Shown piece by piece: positions 33,068 to 41,427 of a stretch of 64,000 nucleotides of DNA (the stretch's first letter is position 1; every line of letters starts with the position of its first letter). Below the pieces are notes generated by a model. The model was not told the DNA's origin. It worked only from the letters and a program-made list of their open reading frames with translations, and made no database searches. A program made the position numbers and the translations under genes. The DNA comes from an uncultured Duodenibacillus sp. (GTDB taxonomy: Bacteria; Pseudomonadota; Gammaproteobacteria; Burkholderiales; Burkholderiaceae_F): assembly GCA_944388865.1 (NCBI GenBank), contig CALXKM010000002.1, positions 62,001-126,000 of the forward strand. The letters are read 5' to 3'.

Positions 33068-34291
33068 TCAGCACGCCAAATCCCCGTTTTCAAGGAGATA
33101 GGCTTGCTTGGGCGGCTCGTGACTGGAAAAAGCCAAGGGCGAAAGACTGTAGGCGTAGCTGCCTGCATTGGAGACGGCAATCAGATCGCCGGGCCTGACC
33201 TGAGGGAGATCGACGCCTGCGGCGACTACGTCAAGCGCCGTGCAGAGGTTTCCGACAACGTCAACGCGCTCTAAAGGAGCTGGTGCAGGCGTTCCGTCAG
33301 ATCGAAATGCCTTGAGTTCAAAAGCGTGCCTATTTGTGTAGAAAGGTTCTTGTAAATCGCGGGCTTGAGTGTTGTTTGAAACAATGAGATTTGCTAGAGC
33401 CGGCCGCAGAAAGCCGTTGACGCCGTTGCGCACGACGACGAAAGTCTTGCCGCAGCTTTTTTTGACGTCAACAACCGGCGTGAAGTATGTTCCTGCGCGG
33501 CAAACTACAAAGCGCCCTGTTTCAATGAGGGGCTGGGCATGAGCAAGGCGATCAAATTTCCCTAAATGCTTTTCAAAAGCAGCGCCGAGCTTTTCAAGAT
33601 CCAGATCGATTTCATGCGCCTGATCGTAGGCAAGGCCGATGCCGCTGCCGAAATTCAAAAAATCGGGATGAATGTCAAGCCGCTGCGCGGCGCGGTTGAA
33701 AAATTCAAAGCTTTTTGCCCAGTAGCGCGACAGCGCTTCAACATCGAGCATTTGGCTTTGAAGATGCATGTGTAAGCCCGTGACGGTTAGGTGGGAACAG
33801 CGCGCTAAGAGCGCTTGCAGTTCATCAAGTTCTTGGGCATCAATACCGAACTTTGAGGGTGCTCCGGCTTCGGAGAGCATGCTGAAGTCAGGATTGAGGC
33901 GAACGCCGATCTTTTCAATCTTTTTGCGTGAGAAAGCTTCTTGCTCAAGAAGCTCAATCTCATGGAGGCTGTCGGCGATGATGCGGCAGCTGCCGATGGT
34001 CGATGCAATATCGTGCGCCGTCTTTCCCGGGGCGCTGAAGTAAATGTTGTTTGGCGCAATGCCAGCCTTTAGGCTCAGGCTGACTTCACCGGCAGAGGCC
34101 GCGTCGGTGCCAAAGCCCGCCCGTGTGATGTCGCTTAATATCGCCGCAAACGGATTGGCTTTGACCGAGTAGAGAAATCGACAGGAAGGAAAAGCGCTTT
34201 GAAGTCTTGAGAGATTTTTGCGGATGACCGACTGCTCATAGACGTAGCAGGGACTTAAGGGCGCGATGCGGGCGACAAAGTCTGGAGTCAT
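33068..34291 (-). CDS. Fold-type III PLP-dependent decarboxylase
   Basis: A 407-residue protein with the alanine-racemase fold of DAP and ornithine decarboxylases. FLYSVKANPF near residue 45 holds the PLP Lys, HLQSQML and ETGRFVVCRAGTYF follow, and the C-terminal GNLCTALD replaces the usual CESGD (DAP) or CDGLD (ornithine) substrate motif. The start was set at ATG 34291, preceded by AAAGGAAAA. It stands between greB and spoT with no obvious partner. Substrate cannot be inferred; a diamine or an acyl-carrier substrate are possible, and DAP decarboxylation is less likely from the altered motif. Confidence 0.8.
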   Translation of the reverse strand: MTPDFVARIAPLSPCYVYEQSVIRKNLSRLQSAFPSCRFLYSVKANPFAAILSDITRAGFGTDAASAGEVSLSLKAGIAPNNIYFSAPGKTAHDIASTIGSCRIIADSLHEIELLEQEAFSRKKIEKIGVRLNPDFSMLSEAGAPSKFGIDAQELDELQALLARCSHLTVTGLHMHLQSQMLDVEALSRYWAKSFEFFNRAAQRLDIHPDFLNFGSGIGLAYDQAHEIDLDLEKLGAAFEKHLGKFDRLAHAQPLIETGRFVVCRAGTYFTPVVDVKKSCGKTFVVVRNGVNGFLRPALANLIVSNNTQARDLQEPFYTNRHAFELKAFRSDGTPAPAPLERVDVVGNLCTALDVVAAGVDLPQVRPGDLIAVSNAGSYAYSLSPLAFSSHEPPKQAYLLENGDLAC

Positions 34292-34394
34292 GAAGTTTTC
34301 CTTTTTCTCGTGCGGCAGTCGTCTCAATGACAAATCGTCAAAGCGCACGTCTGCGGACAATCGTACGCTTTGGCGCAAAGAGAACGGATAAGGC

Positions 34395-36737
34395 TCAGTC
34401 GCCTGATGGCAGCATGATGCGCTTGTCTCCGTCGAGCCTTCTGGCAACAGCTGTCACGGTCGACAGGTGCCGCAGGCCGCGCATGATGTGCATCAGGTGC
34501 AGGCGGCTTCGAACCTGGATGGTGAGGTGAAGTCTCTCGGAGGCGTTTCTGTCGTCTTCAAGGTTGACGCCCACGATTGAGGAGCCAGCCTTTGCAAGTT
34601 CGGCAGCAATGGCGGCTATGGCTGCGCGTTCATCGGTTACCGAGATTTCAAGCGGCACGCTGAAGTGCGTCTCATTGTCAATGTCTTCTTTCCAGCCTAC
34701 CGGCATCCAGCGCTGTGGATCGCTCTGGCGGCCGCGTTTGGCGTGCTCACAGTCGGCGCGGTGCACGGAAAGCCCGTGGCCCTTTCTCATGAAGCCCCAA
34801 ATGGCGTCGCCCGGAACCGGGTGGCAGCAGCTTGCAAGCTGCACGGCCATGCCTTCGGTGCCGCGGATGGTGACGGCAGTTTCGGTCTGATGATGTTCTG
34901 CCTTATTTTTGTGCATGATGTTGAGCATGCGGCCAACAACGCCGGCGGCAAATTGTGCCCCTTGTCCGATGTCGGCATAAAGCTTTGCACGGCTCTCGGT
35001 TTGGGTATCAATCAGCACTTCGTGCCAGACGTGTTCGGCAACAGACTCGATGTCAAGCTTGGCTTCCTGTGCAGCCTTGAGCAGCACGCGCTTGCCAAGC
35101 TCAACGGACTGCTCGGCCGAAAGCGAGCGCAGGTACTGGCGTACCTCGGCTCTGGCTTTGCCGCTTCGAGCAAAGTTGAGCCACTCGGGATCGGGTTCGG
35201 CGTCGGGCGCGGTGATGATCTCGACCATGTCGCCGTTTTTGAGCTGCGTTGAAAGCGGCTTGGCTTCGCCGTTGATGCGGCAGCGCACCGTTTTGTTGCC
35301 CACATCCGTATGGATTTGATAGGCAAAATCCACGGGGCACGATCCTTGCGGCAGGCTGATGATCTTGCTCTTTGGCGTGAAGACGTAGACGCGATCTGGG
35401 AATAGGTCGATTTTGATGTTTTCAAGAAATTCGCTGCTGTCGGAGCTTGTACGCTGAATCTCCATCAAGCTTTGCAGCCAGGCGGCTACCATGTTTTGCA
35501 GCTCGCTCGTATCGAGCCCGTCGTTGTAGAGCCAGTGCGAGAGTATGCCCATTTCATCGATGCGGTGCATTTCCTCGGTGCGGATCTGGTACTCGACGGG
35601 AGTACCGAAGGGGCCGATCACGGTCGTGTGCAGGCTCTGATAGCCGTTGGCCTTCGGAATGGCAATGAAGTCCTTAAAGCGCGAATTGACGGGTTTGTAG
35701 AGCTGATGCAGCGCTCCCATTGCGAGATAGCACTCTTGGCGCGTGCGTACGATGACGCGAAAGCCGTAGATGTCGAGCACGTCGGAAAACGAGGCGTGCG
35801 TGTCGCGCATGCGGTTGTAGATGCCGTAAATGGTTTTGTCGCGGCCCTGCACTTGCGCGATGATGCCGTGCTTGGGCAGGGCAGTGCGCGTTTCCCTCAA
35901 AATGCGTTCAAGAATGGCGCGGCGATTGCCGCGGGCGAGAATCACGTTTTCGCGCAGCACTTCGTAGCGGCGCGGGTAGTGATTCATGAAGGAGAGTTCC
36001 TGCAGTTCGCGAAAGACCTGATTGAGTCCCAGACGATGGGCGATCGGCACATAGATTTCAAGCGTTTCCTTGGCAATGCGCCGGCGCTTGTCAGGACGCA
36101 TGACGCCCAGCGTGCGAAGGTTGTGCAAACGGTCGGCGAGCTTCACAAGTATGACGCGCACATCGCGGCACATCGCAAGCAGCATCTTTCTGAAGCTCTC
36201 GGCCTGCGCAATTTCATTGGAAGAAAAGCGAAGTTTGTCGAGTTTGCTTACGCCGTCGACGAGTTCCGTGACTTCTGCTCCGAAGCGCTCGGCCATTTCG
36301 ATTTTGGCTACCTGCGTGTCTTCGAGCACGTCGTGCATGAGACCTGCACAGACCGTTGTGGCGTCAAGGTGCCACTGCGCCAGAATATTGGCAACGGCCA
36401 AAGGATGCGTTATGTAGGGTTCGCCCGACTTTCTGAACTGTCCGAGATGAGCTTCGTCGGCGTACTGGAAGGCCTGGCGGATGCGGTCAACGTCGGCCTG
36501 AGACAAATACTGGCTGCAGCGATCAAGAAGTTCGCTTGAAGTGACGATGCTGGTTGTTTTGACAACCGGCGAAAATAGCGGCAGATCGGCTTCTTGGCTG
36601 ACTTTGGAATCGGCTCGCGCATCGAGATAGGCTGCGTCATAGTCCTCTTCGTTGGACTGGATTCCTTGCGGGAGCTGCGGACGCACAAATGCGGGCTGGC
36701 GCGACAGTGCGGAGTTTTGAGGGGCGTTAAACAGCAT
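34395..36737 (-). CDS. spoT: Bifunctional (p)ppGpp synthetase/hydrolase
   Basis: A 780-residue RelA/SpoT homologue controlling the stringent response. The HD hydrolase domain shows HPLAVA at 111 and MHDVLEDT at 134-141; the synthetase domain has RFKDFIAIPKANGYQSLHTT, where RFKD is the RxKD form seen in bifunctional enzymes; TGS, zinc-finger-like and ACT domains follow. An extended 60-residue N-terminus precedes HD. GGAAGAG lies upstream of ATG 36737. A terminator-like hairpin separates it from rpoZ by only about 20 bases upstream of the start. Confidence 0.96.
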   Translation of the reverse strand: MLFNAPQNSALSRQPAFVRPQLPQGIQSNEEDYDAAYLDARADSKVSQEADLPLFSPVVKTTSIVTSSELLDRCSQYLSQADVDRIRQAFQYADEAHLGQFRKSGEPYITHPLAVANILAQWHLDATTVCAGLMHDVLEDTQVAKIEMAERFGAEVTELVDGVSKLDKLRFSSNEIAQAESFRKMLLAMCRDVRVILVKLADRLHNLRTLGVMRPDKRRRIAKETLEIYVPIAHRLGLNQVFRELQELSFMNHYPRRYEVLRENVILARGNRRAILERILRETRTALPKHGIIAQVQGRDKTIYGIYNRMRDTHASFSDVLDIYGFRVIVRTRQECYLAMGALHQLYKPVNSRFKDFIAIPKANGYQSLHTTVIGPFGTPVEYQIRTEEMHRIDEMGILSHWLYNDGLDTSELQNMVAAWLQSLMEIQRTSSDSSEFLENIKIDLFPDRVYVFTPKSKIISLPQGSCPVDFAYQIHTDVGNKTVRCRINGEAKPLSTQLKNGDMVEIITAPDAEPDPEWLNFARSGKARAEVRQYLRSLSAEQSVELGKRVLLKAAQEAKLDIESVAEHVWHEVLIDTQTESRAKLYADIGQGAQFAAGVVGRMLNIMHKNKAEHHQTETAVTIRGTEGMAVQLASCCHPVPGDAIWGFMRKGHGLSVHRADCEHAKRGRQSDPQRWMPVGWKEDIDNETHFSVPLEISVTDERAAIAAIAAELAKAGSSIVGVNLEDDRNASERLHLTIQVRSRLHLMHIMRGLRHLSTVTAVARRLDGDKRIMLPSGD

Positions 36738-36760
36738 GAACTCTTCCCAATTCAAACAAA

Positions 36761-36802
36761 AACGCCGCACGGAGTTTTTATTGTCTGTCTTCCGGCGGCG
36801 TT
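36761..36802 (-). terminator. Terminator or attenuator between rpoZ and spoT
   Basis: On the minus strand the arms AACGCCGCCGGA and TCCGTGCGGCGTT enclose a 17-base loop and are followed by TTTG TTT. It ends about 20 bases before the spoT start, so it may end rpoZ transcripts or modulate read-through into spoT. Confidence 0.65.
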
Positions 36803-36887
36803 GTTCTTGTTTTGCCTGATGGTGTCTGCCAGTGCTACGCCCTTAAGGCATCGGACGCAGCATGGGGATATGCACCTTGCGCTTCCC

Positions 36888-37088
36888 TTATGACACGCGT
36901 TCGAGCATTTCCCGGCCGGTGGCGCCTTGCGCAATTTCGCGCAGAGCAATCACGGTGGGCTTGTCCTTGGCGTCAATCTTCGGGGCATGTCCCTGCGTGA
37001 TGAGGCGAGCGCGGTAGGCTGCGCACAGAACCATTTCAAAGCGGTTCGGAATTTTCTTCAGACAATCTTCAACGGTAATACGTGCCAT
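36888..37088 (-). CDS. rpoZ: RNA polymerase omega subunit
   Basis: The 66-residue protein starts [20 protein letters not shown] and matches omega throughout, including the conserved helices binding beta-prime. Omega aids RNA polymerase assembly and forms a ppGpp binding site with beta-prime, so its place beside spoT and gmk is the classic gmk-rpoZ-spoT order. Confidence 0.96.
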   Translation of the reverse strand: MARITVEDCLKKIPNRFEMVLCAAYRARLITQGHAPKIDAKDKPTVIALREIAQGATGREMLERVS

Positions 37089-37188
37089 CTTGTGTGAAAA
37101 TAAAAATTGCAGTCAAAAAGAATAAAAACACCTCACGCCGGCCCTTTGAACACCCACGGGCGGCAGTGAAGCAGAAGGTCAACCGAGA

Positions 37189-37839
37189 CTAGACCGGAAC
37201 GCCGATCGCGATGAACTGATCGCGGTGCCGAACGGCCTGGTGACGGTAGCTCAGACGCGATGCAGTCACAATGGCCTGCAGCTGCGAGAGTGCCGTCTCA
37301 AAGTCATCGTTGATTATAACGTACTCGAATTCGGGCGCATGGGCAATTTCTGCGCCGGCACCAAGCAGCCGGCGCGTAATGGTCGCTTCGCTGTCGGTGC
37401 CGCGCTTGTGCAGCCGCGCCGAGAGCGCCTCAATTGAGGGCGGCAGAATAAAGATGCCGACAGTATCGGGAAATTTGCTGCGCACCTGTCTGGCTCCCTG
37501 CCAGTCGATTTCAAGCAGCACGTCGCGTCCTGCGGCCATTTGCTGCTCGATCCAAACGCGGCTTGTGCCGTAGTAGTTGCCGTGCACGAGCGCGCACTCA
37601 AGGAACTCTCCCTTTTCTTTGCGTTCTTCAAATTCGGCAACGGAAATGAAGTGGTATTCGCGGCCGTTTTGCTCTCCGGGGCGCGGATCGCGCGTGGTGT
37701 GCGAGATTGACAGCATCAGGCTGTGATCATGGTTTAAAAGAGCGCTCACAAGAGAGCTTTTGCCGGCTCCGGAAGGCGCCGTTACCATGAAAAGTCGGCC
37801 GTGGTGCTTGGGCAGGGGCAAAGAGGGCGTGCTGGGCAT
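37189..37839 (-). CDS. gmk: Guanylate kinase
   Basis: Gmk phosphorylates GMP to GDP with ATP. The 216-residue protein has the P-loop [11 protein letters not shown] near residue 20, [13 protein letters not shown] and the GMP-binding EYHFIS and LEIDWQGA motifs. Start set at ATG 37839; the frame is open upstream but without Gmk similarity. It is the first gene of the gmk-rpoZ-spoT unit and divergent from the decarboxylase gene. Confidence 0.95.
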   Translation of the reverse strand: MPSTPSLPLPKHHGRLFMVTAPSGAGKSSLVSALLNHDHSLMLSISHTTRDPRPGEQNGREYHFISVAEFEERKEKGEFLECALVHGNYYGTSRVWIEQQMAAGRDVLLEIDWQGARQVRSKFPDTVGIFILPPSIEALSARLHKRGTDSEATITRRLLGAGAEIAHAPEFEYVIINDDFETALSQLQAIVTASRLSYRHQAVRHRDQFIAIGVPV

Positions 37840-37936
37840 GAGAAGTCTCAAAAAGCGTCGAAATTCAACGGGATGCGAAATTGTAAAGCATTGCCGCAAT
37901 GTCGTTGGAATCTTTGATGGATGCATGCAGGCCGCA

Positions 37937-37967
37937 TTGCGATGAAGGATGGTTTTGCAGATATACT
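37937..37967 (+). promoter_or_regulatory. Weak candidate promoter upstream of the Adi/Ldc-type decarboxylase gene
   Basis: TTGCGA (37937-37942) and TATACT (37962-37967) with 19-base spacing. If used, the leader is about 140 bases. Position, not strength, is the main support. Confidence 0.3.
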
Positions 37968-38115
37968 CTGAGCACCGCAATGCAGGGCAAAAATTGCAGC
38001 TGCGTTCGGGCTTCTTTTTTCGGCGCGCTGACTTTCTTGGTCAACTTCGGGCAAGGCAGTGCGGGCAGGCTCAAAAAGCTGGTTTTGTTCGTTTTCTTTT
38101 CGAGAGTTTTTTCGA

Positions 38116-40362
38116 ATGAAATACCATTTCCCGATTGTCATCATTGACGAAGACTACCACTCGGAGAATGTCTCCGGTCTGGGCATCCGCGATCTGGCTC
38201 AGGCCATTGAAGCACAAGACATCGAGGTGCGTGCCGTGACGGCTTTTTCGGATCTGACAAGCCTTGCGCGTCAGGCTAGCCGTGCTTCTGCCTTCATCGT
38301 GAGCATGCACGATGATGATTTTGCGAGTGCTGACGAGGAAAGCCAGGTCGTGCAGGAGCTGCGCGACTTCGTGCGCAAAGTGCGCGCATCAAACCCCGAT
38401 GTGCCGATCTTCTTGTACGGAGAAACCCAAACCGCGCCCAATATTCCCAACGATGTCACTCGCGAGCTGCACGGCTTCATCAACATGTTTGAAGATACGC
38501 CTGACTTCGTCGCGCGCTACATCGTGCGCGAAGCCAAGGAGTATCTCAAGAGTCTGCCTCCGCCTTTTTTCAGGGCGCTCACGCATTACGCAGCCGACAG
38601 CTCCTACTCCTGGCACTGCCCTGGTCACTCGGGCGGCGTGGCTTTCTTAAAGAGTCCTGTGGGGCAGATGTTTCATCAGTTCTTTGGCGAAAATATGCTG
38701 CGAGCCGACGTCTGCAATGCCGTCGAAGAGTTGGGGCAGCTTTTGGATCATACGGGACCGGTTGCGAAGTCCGAGCAAAATGCCGCGCGCATTTTCGGCT
38801 GCGACAATCTCTTTTTTGTGACCAACGGTACATCGACCTCCAATAAGATCGTTTGGAACTACACCGTTGCTCCGGGCGACATCGTCGTGGTCGACCGAAA
38901 CTGCCACAAGTCCATTCTGCACGCCATTACGCTTACCGGCGCCATTCCGGTTTTTCTTATGCCTACGCGCAATCACTACGGCATCATTGGACCTATCCCC
39001 TTGTCAGAGTTTGAGTGGTCAAACATTGAAGAAAAAATTCAGCGCAATCCGCTTATTCAGAACAAGGAGGCAAAGCCTCGGATCATGACGCTTACGCAGT
39101 CGACCTATGACGGCATTGTCTACAACGACGAGGTGATCAAGCAAAAGCTCGACGGCAAGGTTGACATTTTGCACTTTGACGAAGCGTGGCTGCCGCATGC
39201 GGCTTTTTCCTCGTTTTACGACAACATGCACGCCATCGACAAAAAGAAGGCGCGCACCAAAAAGAGCCTTGTCTTTGCCACGCACTCCACGCACAAGCTT
39301 TTGGCGGGCATCTCGCAGGCAAGCCAGATCTGCATTCAGGATTCGGAAACCGAAAAGCTCGATCGCGCAAGCTTCAACGAAGCCTTCATGATGCACACGT
39401 CAACTTCGCCGCAATACGCCATCATTGCAAGCTGCGACGTGGCCGCTGCCATGATGGAGGGGCGTGCGGGCACCGCTTTGGTGGAAGACTCGATTGCCGA
39501 GGCGGTGGACTTTCGGCGCGCTATGCGCGAAGTCGGCGTCAATTACCACGATTGGTGGTTCACTGTATGGGGACCTGACGAAATTCCCGCCGAAGGCACC
39601 GGTACGCAAAGCGACTGGATGCTGCACGCCGATGAAGACTGGCATGGGTTCGGACATGTGGCAGAAGGCTTCAATATGCTCGACCCGATCAAGGGGACGA
39701 TCGTCACGCCCGGACTCTCGGTTAAGGGAGAATTTGCCCAGACCGGCATTCCTGCCGCGGTGGTGACCAAGTATTTGGCCGAGCACGGCATCATTGTGGA
39801 AAAAACCGGCCTTTACTCGTTTTTCATCATGTTTACGATCGGCATCACGAAGGGCCGCTGGAACACGATGGTCACCGAGCTGCAGCAGTTTAAGGACGCC
39901 TATGATGCAAACGCTCCGCTCTGGCACGTGATGCCCAAATTCATTGCGGCCTTTCCGGAATATGAAAATCTGGGGCTGCGCGATCTCTGCCAGAGCATTC
40001 ATGAGGTGTACCGCAAGTACGATGTGGCGCGTCTGACAACGCAGATGTATACCTCGGAGATGGTGCCTGCGATGCGACCGACCGATGCGTACGCCAAATA
40101 TGCTCATGGTGAAGTTGACCGGCTCCCCATTGACGAGCTTGAGGGCCGCGTCTCGGCCGTGCTGCTTACGCCTTATCCGCCGGGCATTCCGCTTTTGGTG
40201 CCGGGCGAGCGCGTCAATGCAAAAATCGTTGAGTATCTGCGCTTTGCCCGCGACTTCACGCGGCGCTTCCCTGGATTTGAAAGCGATGTGCACGGCTTGG
40301 TCAAAGTTGCGCAGCCCGACGGCAGCATCAAGTACATGCTCGACTGCGTGAAGGAAGACTAA
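38116..40362 (+). CDS. Biodegradative-type arginine/lysine/ornithine decarboxylase
   Basis: A 748-residue fold-type I PLP enzyme with an N-terminal receiver-like domain (to about 140), then WHCPGHSGGVAFLKSPVG, DRNCHKSILHA, FDEAWLPHA, and the PLP Lys394 in ATHSTHKLL. The sequence around Lys and the flanking FNEAFMMHTSTSP resembles E. coli AdiA more than LdcI, but lysine or ornithine as substrate cannot be excluded. Start chosen at ATG 38116, in an AG-rich context. It produces a polyamine and consumes a proton, supporting acid resistance or polyamine supply. No antiporter gene is nearby. Confidence 0.9.
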   Translation: MKYHFPIVIIDEDYHSENVSGLGIRDLAQAIEAQDIEVRAVTAFSDLTSLARQASRASAFIVSMHDDDFASADEESQVVQELRDFVRKVRASNPDVPIFLYGETQTAPNIPNDVTRELHGFINMFEDTPDFVARYIVREAKEYLKSLPPPFFRALTHYAADSSYSWHCPGHSGGVAFLKSPVGQMFHQFFGENMLRADVCNAVEELGQLLDHTGPVAKSEQNAARIFGCDNLFFVTNGTSTSNKIVWNYTVAPGDIVVVDRNCHKSILHAITLTGAIPVFLMPTRNHYGIIGPIPLSEFEWSNIEEKIQRNPLIQNKEAKPRIMTLTQSTYDGIVYNDEVIKQKLDGKVDILHFDEAWLPHAAFSSFYDNMHAIDKKKARTKKSLVFATHSTHKLLAGISQASQICIQDSETEKLDRASFNEAFMMHTSTSPQYAIIASCDVAAAMMEGRAGTALVEDSIAEAVDFRRAMREVGVNYHDWWFTVWGPDEIPAEGTGTQSDWMLHADEDWHGFGHVAEGFNMLDPIKGTIVTPGLSVKGEFAQTGIPAAVVTKYLAEHGIIVEKTGLYSFFIMFTIGITKGRWNTMVTELQQFKDAYDANAPLWHVMPKFIAAFPEYENLGLRDLCQSIHEVYRKYDVARLTTQMYTSEMVPAMRPTDAYAKYAHGEVDRLPIDELEGRVSAVLLTPYPPGIPLLVPGERVNAKIVEYLRFARDFTRRFPGFESDVHGLVKVAQPDGSIKYMLDCVKED

Positions 40363-40412
40363 TTGAAAACTGGCGCTCTCAGACCGCTTTCTGATGAACG
40401 CGCTCTGCTGAT

Positions 40413-40440
40413 CGTTGAGATCAACGTTGCGCCGGCGCAA
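40413..40440. repeat. Two adjacent palindromes upstream of the GcvT-like gene
   Basis: CGTTGAGATCAACG (40413-40426; 6-bp arms) and TTGCGCCGGCGCAA (40427-40440; perfect 14-bp palindrome) abut each other in the 114-base gap, followed by an A-rich stretch. They might be a terminator for the decarboxylase mRNA or protein-binding sites. Confidence 0.5.
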
Positions 40441-40476
40441 AAATTAAAAAACACAAAAAGGAAAGTAGAGGAAAAA

Positions 40477-41382
40477 ATGGCTCTGGATTTGGTTTTGTTT
40501 GAAAAGATGCCGGTCACCGTCCTCAAAATCGAAGGCAGCGGAAAGTTTCTGGCCAGGCTTCTGACAAGCGACGTCAAAAAAATTCCTGAATCCGGCGTTT
40601 GCCGCAGCGTCATGATGAATGCCACGGGCGGCGTCATCGGCGCGCCTTGGGTAGCGCGCACATCACAAAACGCCTACGAGCTCATTCTTGCCTCCGAGAC
40701 GGCCGATGCCGAGCAAGCCTGGGCAAGACAGGTGAGCGTTGCTTTTGATGCCGAAGTGCAGTCCGAATCTTTGGAGGGCTTTTACTTTGTCGGAAAGCTT
40801 CCGGTCAAGGAGCTTGATCTGAAGGAACATGCAATGGTGCAGTCGCTTGGGCTTCGCTTTGTCAACATGGGCTGGATTTGCCTTGCGGCGGGGCCCTCTG
40901 AAGCTGTAGGCGCGCTCTACGACAATCTCGTTGCGGCGGGCGCTAAAAAGGGTGAGCAGACGGGATTTGACGCACTGCGCATTTTTGCTCGCGAACCAGC
41001 TTCAGGGCTTGAGCTTGACGAGGGATCAAGTCCCTTGGAGACAGGGCTTGAGGATGCGGTGGATTTTGAAGATCCCGAGCGCATTTTCATCGGCAGAGCG
41101 CTGACCGAAGCACGCGCCAAGACGGGCAAACATCTGCGCATGCAGCTTGTCGCTTTTGATGTCGCCTTTGATCCCTCGCTTCTTGTCGAGGTGCCGATGA
41201 TCGAAGTCGAAGACAATTTGTATCCGATGACGAGCATCGCCCGCGTGCCTGAAGGTCCCTACACCGTGGGGCTGGTGCGGCTGCCGCTTTCGGTCAATGT
41301 CGGCGACAGGGTAAAGGCGCTCGTTAAGACCAATCCGCGCGTCGCATGCGAGGCTGCTCTGGTGATCGACCGTCAGATCTAA
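40477..41382 (+). CDS. GcvT-fold (YgfZ/aminomethyltransferase-like) protein
   Basis: A 301-residue protein with the folate-binding GcvT fold: FLARLLTSDVKKI, CRSVMMNATGGVIGAP and a C-terminal barrel (PEGPYTVGLVRLP). In GcvT, GGVIDD carries the catalytic Asp; here the same position reads GGVIGAPWV, so aminomethyl transfer is doubtful. AGAGGAAAAA precedes the ATG. It lies between a decarboxylase and sdaA, with no gcvH or gcvP. It may bind tetrahydrofolate or act in iron-sulfur maintenance like YgfZ, though YgfZ's KGC(Y)xGQ signature is not seen. Confidence 0.75.
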   Translation: MALDLVLFEKMPVTVLKIEGSGKFLARLLTSDVKKIPESGVCRSVMMNATGGVIGAPWVARTSQNAYELILASETADAEQAWARQVSVAFDAEVQSESLEGFYFVGKLPVKELDLKEHAMVQSLGLRFVNMGWICLAAGPSEAVGALYDNLVAAGAKKGEQTGFDALRIFAREPASGLELDEGSSPLETGLEDAVDFEDPERIFIGRALTEARAKTGKHLRMQLVAFDVAFDPSLLVEVPMIEVEDNLYPMTSIARVPEGPYTVGLVRLPLSVNVGDRVKALVKTNPRVACEAALVIDRQI

Positions 41383-41427
41383 GGATCCTTTTGTTTTTTG
41401 CAGTTTGATACTTTTCATCGTCAAGCC

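Noticed and set aside
35472-36539. 355-codon plus-strand frame opposite spoT
   Set aside because: Lies wholly inside conserved SpoT catalytic domains on the minus strand; no domain signature.
39400-40440. Long open frame on the minus strand opposite the decarboxylase gene
   Set aside because: Its codons mirror the strongly conserved Adi/Ldc enzyme on the plus strand; no protein family is recognisable.
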